Shown here: one piece after another, positions 59,753-64,000 of the stretch
How the letters are laid out: each line of letters begins with the position of its first letter
Position numbering within the stretch: position 1 is the stretch's first letter
Notes under the pieces: model-generated
What the model was told of the DNA's origin: nothing
Databases searched by the model: none
The model's input: the letters and a program-made list of their open reading frames with translations, nothing else
Source of the DNA: Acidimicrobiaceae bacterium
GTDB lineage: Bacteria > Actinomycetota > Acidimicrobiia > Acidimicrobiales > RAAP-2
Assembly (NCBI GenBank): GCA_003132165.1
Contig: PKWW01000022.1
Location: 76,134-140,133 of the forward strand
Length of the DNA stretch: 64,000 bases
Direction of reading: 5' to 3'
Program-made: the position numbers and the translations under genes

Positions 59753-60162
59753 TGAGTGAGAAGCAGCCGAGCATCCAGTTCCGCCTTGATCCACGCAGCG
59801 GCGTGGCGCCCTATCGCCAGTTGATCGAACAGGTGCGCCAGGCCGTCGAATTGGGGCGTCTCCGCGGCGGTGACCAACTTCCCTCCGTGCGCGAAGTCGT
59901 GACCCAGGTCACGATCAACCCGAACACGGTCCACCGGGCGTACCGCGAGCTTGAGCACCTGGGCCTCGCCGAGGGACGTCTCGGTCTCGGCACGTTCATC
60001 ATCGATAACCCACTCCATCTGGCCACCAATGCCGGACGCAAGGAGTTGGCAAGGAGTCTGCAGGAGTGGACGAGACTGGCACGTGCCGCGGGGCTCGACG
60101 GCGACGACATGCTCGACTTGCTCAGGCAAACATTCAATCGCGACGAACACGTGCTCTCGTGA
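59752..60162 (+). CDS. GntR-family transcriptional regulator, YtrA subfamily
   Basis: The 136-residue protein has an N-terminal winged helix (PYRQLIEQVRQAVELGRLRG, DQLPSVREVVTQVTINPNTV, HRAYRELEHLGLAEGRLGLG) and only a short C-terminal helical part (residues ~90-136), the YtrA type that lacks a separate ligand domain. Such regulators typically repress a linked ABC transporter and respond to cell-wall antibiotics. The stop overlaps the ABC ATPase start as GTGA. Confidence 0.92.
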   Translation: MSEKQPSIQFRLDPRSGVAPYRQLIEQVRQAVELGRLRGGDQLPSVREVVTQVTINPNTVHRAYRELEHLGLAEGRLGLGTFIIDNPLHLATNAGRKELARSLQEWTRLARAAGLDGDDMLDLLRQTFNRDEHVLS

Positions 60163-61076
60163 CGACGCCCGTGCTCGAGACCGTTGGCCTAGCCAAGCGC
60201 TTCGGACGCAAGTGGGCGCTTCGTGACTGCACTCTCTCAATCCCCTCGGGAAAGGTCGCTGCATTGGTCGGACCCAATGGCGCGGGTAAGTCCACTCTGC
60301 TGCGGATGGCCGTCGGACTCTCGCGACCAACCGCCGGAACCATCAAGGTTCTCGGTGAACTACCAGGTCACGAGAACGCAACGCTCTTGCAACGAATCGG
60401 GTATCTCGACCAGGAGCGGCCCCTCTACCGAGGCTTCCGCGTCGACGAGATGTTCCGCTTCGGCCAGGGTGCGAATCCGATGTGGAACATGGAACTGGCC
60501 CACTCGTACGTCGACCAGTTGGGGATCTCGCTACGTGATCAGGTGAACAACCTGTCGAGCGGTCAACAAGCCCAAGTCGCCCTGACAATGTGCCTCGCCA
60601 AGCAACCTGAGCTGCTCATTCTCGACGAACCGGCCGCCGCTCTCGACCCGATCGCCCGAGAGGATCTTCTTCGGCTCCTGATGCGCCAGGTGGCCGAGCG
60701 TGGCACGACCGTGGTCCTCTCCACCCACGCACTCGGCGACGTCGGCTCAATCTGTGACTACCTGGTGATCCTCTCGCACTCCAGCGTCGTCCTCGCCGAC
60801 GACATGGAGTTTGTCGTGGAGAGCCACCGGTTCCTCAGTGCCTCGTCGTCAATCTCGCCGACGCTGCCCGACGGTGTCACCGTGATCGATACTCGCACGA
60901 GCAGTCGTGACGTCACGCATCTGGTACGGATGGCGCTGCCGATCGTTGACGATACGTGGCAGATCACCGAGCCGACCCTGGACGAGATCATCATGGCCTA
61001 TCTGCGGCTCGGAACGAGCTCCGTAGCGTCCGAAGCGCACGGCCCACACGCAGCTACCCGTGGAGGAATCTCGTGA
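60159..61076 (+). CDS. ABC transporter ATP-binding protein
   Basis: The 305-residue ATPase begins VTTPVLETVGLAKRFGR and has Walker A GPNGAGKST (38-46), Q-loop RIGYLDQERPLY, a signature written LSSGQQAQ instead of LSGGQ, Walker B LLILDEP and switch His in VLSTHALGD. A ~70-residue extension follows the nucleotide-binding domain. GTG 60159 overlaps the gntR stop; the stop overlaps the permease start. It belongs to the YtrB/BcrA-like group linked to YtrA regulators. Confidence 0.92.
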   Translation: MTTPVLETVGLAKRFGRKWALRDCTLSIPSGKVAALVGPNGAGKSTLLRMAVGLSRPTAGTIKVLGELPGHENATLLQRIGYLDQERPLYRGFRVDEMFRFGQGANPMWNMELAHSYVDQLGISLRDQVNNLSSGQQAQVALTMCLAKQPELLILDEPAAALDPIAREDLLRLLMRQVAERGTTVVLSTHALGDVGSICDYLVILSHSSVVLADDMEFVVESHRFLSASSSISPTLPDGVTVIDTRTSSRDVTHLVRMALPIVDDTWQITEPTLDEIIMAYLRLGTSSVASEAHGPHAATRGGIS

Positions 61077-62095
61077 CGTGGATGGCGTGGCGGCTGCAGC
61101 GAAGTGTCTTCCTCCTCTTCGTGGTCATGGCCGTGGTTCTGATCGGCTTCGTCATCGCCAATGGGCTGCATACAGAGTCCTTGTTGCACCAATGGAATAG
61201 CGCCACGTGTTACGGCACTCGCCATGGGTACATCACTAAATCCCAGGTGCAGTGCGGGACGATCTTCCACCAATTCGCCCAGTCAACGACGTACGACCGG
61301 TACTTCGCGATGGCCGGTGGTCTGCTGTGCGGTGTCCTCGGTCTTCTGCTGGGCGTGAATCTCGTAGCTAGCGAGATCGACCGCAAGACGGTTCGTACCG
61401 CGTGGACTCAGTCAATTACACGGACTCGTTGGCTCTCCTCAAAGATCATCGTCAGCCTGGGATCGCTGCTCGCCGTGGGGCTACCACTTTGCTTCACCCA
61501 TACCTGGTGGATCGGTGCGGTGAACTACGGATCTCGAGTCGCACCGAACGCCTTCGCCTACGACGGCTGGATGCCCCTCATGATCGGCGTCTTCGCCTTC
61601 GCACTGACGACCGTCATCGGGGTTCTCCTCCGTCGCCCCGGCTGGACGATCGCCGCCGCGCTGATCGCGATGGTGCTTGTCATGTGGACGATGCAAGGCG
61701 AGGTTCGAGCGAACCTTGTCCCATTACGCACGGCCGTCGTGGGGACGACCATCGTCACCAAGGGCGACTTCACCGGAGCGATACCCACCCACGTCGCTCC
61801 GAAGAACTCGTGGATCGTCTTCCAGGGCTACGAGCCGCTCAACTCGGGCAACGCCCTACTCACGCGGGGCGAGGAGACTCGGTGGGGTAATGAGATGAAC
61901 CGGTGCGAAACGGGCCCGATCAGTCAGAGCCAGGTACCGGCGTGCCAGCACAAGCTCGGTCTGCGCGATGTGCAGCTCTACGTAGCCAACAACGAGTTCT
62001 GGACTTTACAACTCCGAGAGGGCGCGATCTACCTGGCCGGAGCGGCGTTCCTGTTCGAACTCAGCCTTTTGCTCGTGCGCCGGACCAAGGCCTGA
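61073..62095 (+). CDS. ABC transporter permease (ABC-2 type)
   Basis: The 340-residue membrane protein has about six spans, with an extracytoplasmic loop after the first (about residues 36-75) that contains cysteines (ATCYGTRH, VQCGTIF) and a second large loop before the last span. GTG 61073 overlaps the ATPase stop and follows a GGAGGAATCTC site. Together with the ATPase and GntR gene it makes an exporter operon, probably for cell-envelope stress; the substrate cannot be read from sequence. Confidence 0.85.
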   Translation: MTWMAWRLQRSVFLLFVVMAVVLIGFVIANGLHTESLLHQWNSATCYGTRHGYITKSQVQCGTIFHQFAQSTTYDRYFAMAGGLLCGVLGLLLGVNLVASEIDRKTVRTAWTQSITRTRWLSSKIIVSLGSLLAVGLPLCFTHTWWIGAVNYGSRVAPNAFAYDGWMPLMIGVFAFALTTVIGVLLRRPGWTIAAALIAMVLVMWTMQGEVRANLVPLRTAVVGTTIVTKGDFTGAIPTHVAPKNSWIVFQGYEPLNSGNALLTRGEETRWGNEMNRCETGPISQSQVPACQHKLGLRDVQLYVANNEFWTLQLREGAIYLAGAAFLFELSLLLVRRTKA

Positions 62096-62229
62096 ACGTA
62101 TCCCATCGGTACCACGCATCCACATCGGTGTCCCCCGATGGCTGGAACACATGAGGCAGGCCCACGCAACCGCTTGATGAGCTCGACCGGATTCCAGTGT
62201 CTGCGTTCGAACCCAGTCGGCGCTCGCGA
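62096..62229. other. Convergent gap after the ABC permease
   Basis: No gene. CCATCGG (62103-62109) and CCGATGG (62135-62141) are a 7-base inverted repeat just past the permease stop with a 25-base loop, a weak terminator candidate shared with the convergent esterase gene. Confidence 0.3.
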
Positions 62230-63171
62230 CTACGCGAGATGGTGCGACAGAAAAGCAAGCGACGGTGGCTCCTGATCGAGAAAGAACGGGTCGGTGTGGC
62301 AACCCGCGCTGAGAATCGAAACGCTACCCTCGGGCAGCACTTTGACGAGCGCTTCGACTCCAGGATGGAACGGGTCGTCCACGCCCGACGCCACTCGCAC
62401 AGCAACCCCCTGCAGCGAGTCCACGTGTGCGATCACGTCGCCCGCCGAGAACGCTGATCGCGACGCGAACGCCCCGGCGTTCGCATCGTGCGCTTGTGCG
62501 TATGACGTCCAGATGGCGGGGCTGATCGCCGCCACCGCCGCCACGAGACCAGGGTTGCTCTCCGCGATCGCGAGAGCCCCGTACCCACCCATCGAGATCC
62601 CCATCATGCCAATACGGTGCGGTGCCACACCCAACCCCTTGCGCTGGCAGAACGGGATCAGCTCGTCGACGACCATCGCCATGGGGTCATCATCCCGATG
62701 AGGATTCCAGTAGCCGTCGCCACCGTCCACGGTCACCAGGGCCATCGGCGTGAGTGGCTGACCGTTCCACCGCAAGGCCACGGCCTGGGCCGGCGTCATC
62801 CCCTTCAATGCGGTCGTGTGGTCGTCGCCGAATCCGTGGAGCATCACCACGAGCGCCAGCTCATCGCCTGACTCGTGCCCTGGCGGGTAGGCAATCGTAT
62901 AGCCGACGGACCGGCGCCTCGCGGCTGAGTGAAACCGGCTCGACTCACTTGGTCCCACTGGCGCGAAGGACACTGTCGGCGCAGGTACCGAACACGCACC
63001 GTCAAGTTGGTCAAGCAGTTGTTTTCCTGGCAACACCCCGTGGTTCACCAACTCAAGACCGGCGACACTGCCAACAGCGACTGCGCCGAATCCACCGGCG
63101 ATCCAGTAGAGCAAGCGACGGCGCGAGATCGCCATCGAAGCTGGCCGATCATCGCTGGCGTCAACTGGCAT
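62230..63171 (-). CDS. Tat-exported alpha/beta-hydrolase (esterase family)
   Basis: The 313-residue protein has a Tat-type signal (ISRRRLLYWIAGGFGAVAVG, residues ~15-34) and an alpha/beta-hydrolase fold of the putative-esterase type: VVMLHGFGDDH, nucleophile Ser193 in GISMGGYGA, an acid near Asp265 and His292 in GCHTDPFF. It is probably secreted or membrane-tethered and acts on an envelope or extracellular ester. The first ATG (63171) and an internal ATG (63135, MAISRRR) are both possible starts; a GAGAGGGACC site favours the first. Confidence 0.82.
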   Translation of the reverse strand: MPVDASDDRPASMAISRRRLLYWIAGGFGAVAVGSVAGLELVNHGVLPGKQLLDQLDGACSVPAPTVSFAPVGPSESSRFHSAARRRSVGYTIAYPPGHESGDELALVVMLHGFGDDHTTALKGMTPAQAVALRWNGQPLTPMALVTVDGGDGYWNPHRDDDPMAMVVDELIPFCQRKGLGVAPHRIGMMGISMGGYGALAIAESNPGLVAAVAAISPAIWTSYAQAHDANAGAFASRSAFSAGDVIAHVDSLQGVAVRVASGVDDPFHPGVEALVKVLPEGSVSILSAGCHTDPFFLDQEPPSLAFLSHHLA

Positions 63172-63460
63172 GGTCCCTCTCTTCTAACAGGCTTTGGCGT
63201 AGTCGATGGCAATCTGCCCGACATCAATCCATACGGTGCGCGAGAAACCGAAGATCGGCGAGCGCACCTAATTGCTGCAGCCCAGTCGTGGCGCAGCACC
63301 GGGAGTTTCATCGACATCCCGACCAGGCGTTGCCACGAACGTAGTCCCCTCTCATCAACTTCTTCATACGGGACAGTCGTAAAGCAGGTCGAGGGCTCAG
63401 TCAGGGACACCCACGGGGTGGCGGCGCATGATCACCAGTGCGACGACCAATAATGGAGTC
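63172..63460. other. Divergent gap between the esterase and the HAD gene
   Basis: About 290 bases with no supported gene. On the plus strand AATAAT ends six bases before the ATG at 63461, a possible leaderless -10 box. Nothing else stands out. Confidence 0.35.
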
Positions 63461-64000
63461 ATGGACCTGATCAACCGAGCGACGAGTTGGCTCTGCGACA
63501 TGGACGGGGTCCTTATTCACGACGACGCACTGATCGAGGGTGCCGACCAGTTCTTGGAGAAGTTGCAGTCCTCGGGCCGATCGTTTCTCCTGATCACCAA
63601 CAACTCCTTCTTCACCGCTCGCGAACTCAGTGAACGACTGTTGTCAATGGGCCTCGACGTGCCAGCGGACCATCTCTGGACGTCCGCTCTCGCCACGGCG
63701 CAGTTCATCCACGACCAGAGGCCCGGTGGATCCGCGTTCGTCATCGGCGAGCTGAGCGTGCACGAGGCGCTCTACGACGTTGGCTACCGAGAACAGAGCA
63801 CCGGCGCGGACTATGTGGTGCTCGGCGAGACCCAGAATTACTCGTACGAGGACATCACCACCGCGGTTCGCCTCCTCAAGGGCGGCAGTCACCTCGTCGC
63901 CACGAACCCCGAACCGACAGGGCCGTCGCTCGACGGCGATTTTCCCGGGGTCGGAGCCGTAGCGGCCATGCTCGAGTTCGCGTCCGGCGTCACGCCGTAC
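63461..64000 (+). CDS. HAD-superfamily hydrolase, subfamily IIA (NagD-like), cut by the window end
   Basis: The first 180 codons are present. The protein opens MDLINRATSWLCDMDGVLIH with the nucleophile Asp in DMDGV, then the motif II segment LLITNNSFFT, and ATNPEPTG with the cap-type C2 region beginning; this is the NagD/PGP-like branch that dephosphorylates sugar phosphates or nucleotides. The frame is open to base 64000. No Shine-Dalgarno is visible. Confidence 0.88.
   Translation, partial: MDLINRATSWLCDMDGVLIHDDALIEGADQFLEKLQSSGRSFLLITNNSFFTARELSERLLSMGLDVPADHLWTSALATAQFIHDQRPGGSAFVIGELSVHEALYDVGYREQSTGADYVVLGETQNYSYEDITTAVRLLKGGSHLVATNPEPTGPSLDGDFPGVGAVAAMLEFASGVTPY

Noticed and set aside
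62195-62225. GTTCGAACCC word resembling a tRNA T-arm
   Set aside because: No matching acceptor, anticodon or D arm can be built on either strand.

Overview
The window is about 64 kb of high-GC chromosome with no insertion sequence, prophage or CRISPR array. Gene order (tRNA-Trp-secE-nusG-rplKA, rplJL, rpoBC, str operon, S10/spc operon), a zinc-type S14, a DevS/DevR-like two-component pair, acyl-CoA carboxylase epsilon-type small subunit, an MptB-like mannosyltransferase and many apparently leaderless genes all point to an actinobacterium. I infer the class Acidimicrobiia, but no 16S rRNA gene is present to prove it.

Layout. 1-2.3 kb: a PNPOx-like flavoprotein and a GAF histidine kinase/LuxR-type regulator pair (plus strand). 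2.3-30.8 kb: one long minus-strand array of translation and transcription genes, read from right to left: secE, nusG, rplK, rplA, rplJ, rplL, rpoB, rpoC, rpsL, rpsG, fusA, tuf, rpsJ, then rplC to rplO, secY, adk, map. It is punctuated by an L10 leader, terminators, promoters and a structured gap between rpsJ and rplC. 30.8-31.4 kb: tRNA-Trp, rpmG, tRNA-Met, tRNA-Thr. 31.4-44.6 kb: mixed housekeeping genes: GNAT acetyltransferase, MptB-like glycosyltransferase, tRNA-Tyr, yajQ, gtrA, tesB, gltA, rmuC, phoU, asd, lysC, two peptidyl-prolyl isomerases and an S51-like protein.

44.6-53.0 kb: an acyl-CoA carbon-assimilation block. hbd and ethylmalonyl-CoA mutase read rightward and meet a leftward ccr-epimerase-pccB-accE-like group; an acetyl-CoA acetyltransferase lies just beyond. 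Together these supply most of the first half of the ethylmalonyl-CoA pathway (acetyl-CoA to acetoacetyl-CoA, 3-hydroxybutyryl-CoA, ethylmalonyl-CoA, methylsuccinyl-CoA) and propionyl-CoA carboxylation. A nearby citrate synthase would use the acetyl-CoA/glyoxylate products.

53.0-64.0 kb: SixA-like phosphatase, uppP, recR, dnaX, an SRP (4.5S) RNA gene on the minus strand, tRNA-Ser, then a more accessory stretch: an ECF sigma factor with a membrane protein carrying an Asp-box beta-propeller, a GntR regulator with a perfect operator over its own start codon driving an ABC exporter, a Tat-exported esterase, and a HAD phosphatase cut by the window end.

The most unusual signals are the SRP RNA locus (an extra arm in the RNA and an upstream hairpin whose loop is perfectly complementary to that arm), the sigma factor/Asp-box receptor pair with seven regular C-x5-C motifs, the hairpin-rich leader separating rpsJ from rplC, and a recurring TANNNT-N6-start arrangement that implies widespread leaderless mRNAs.
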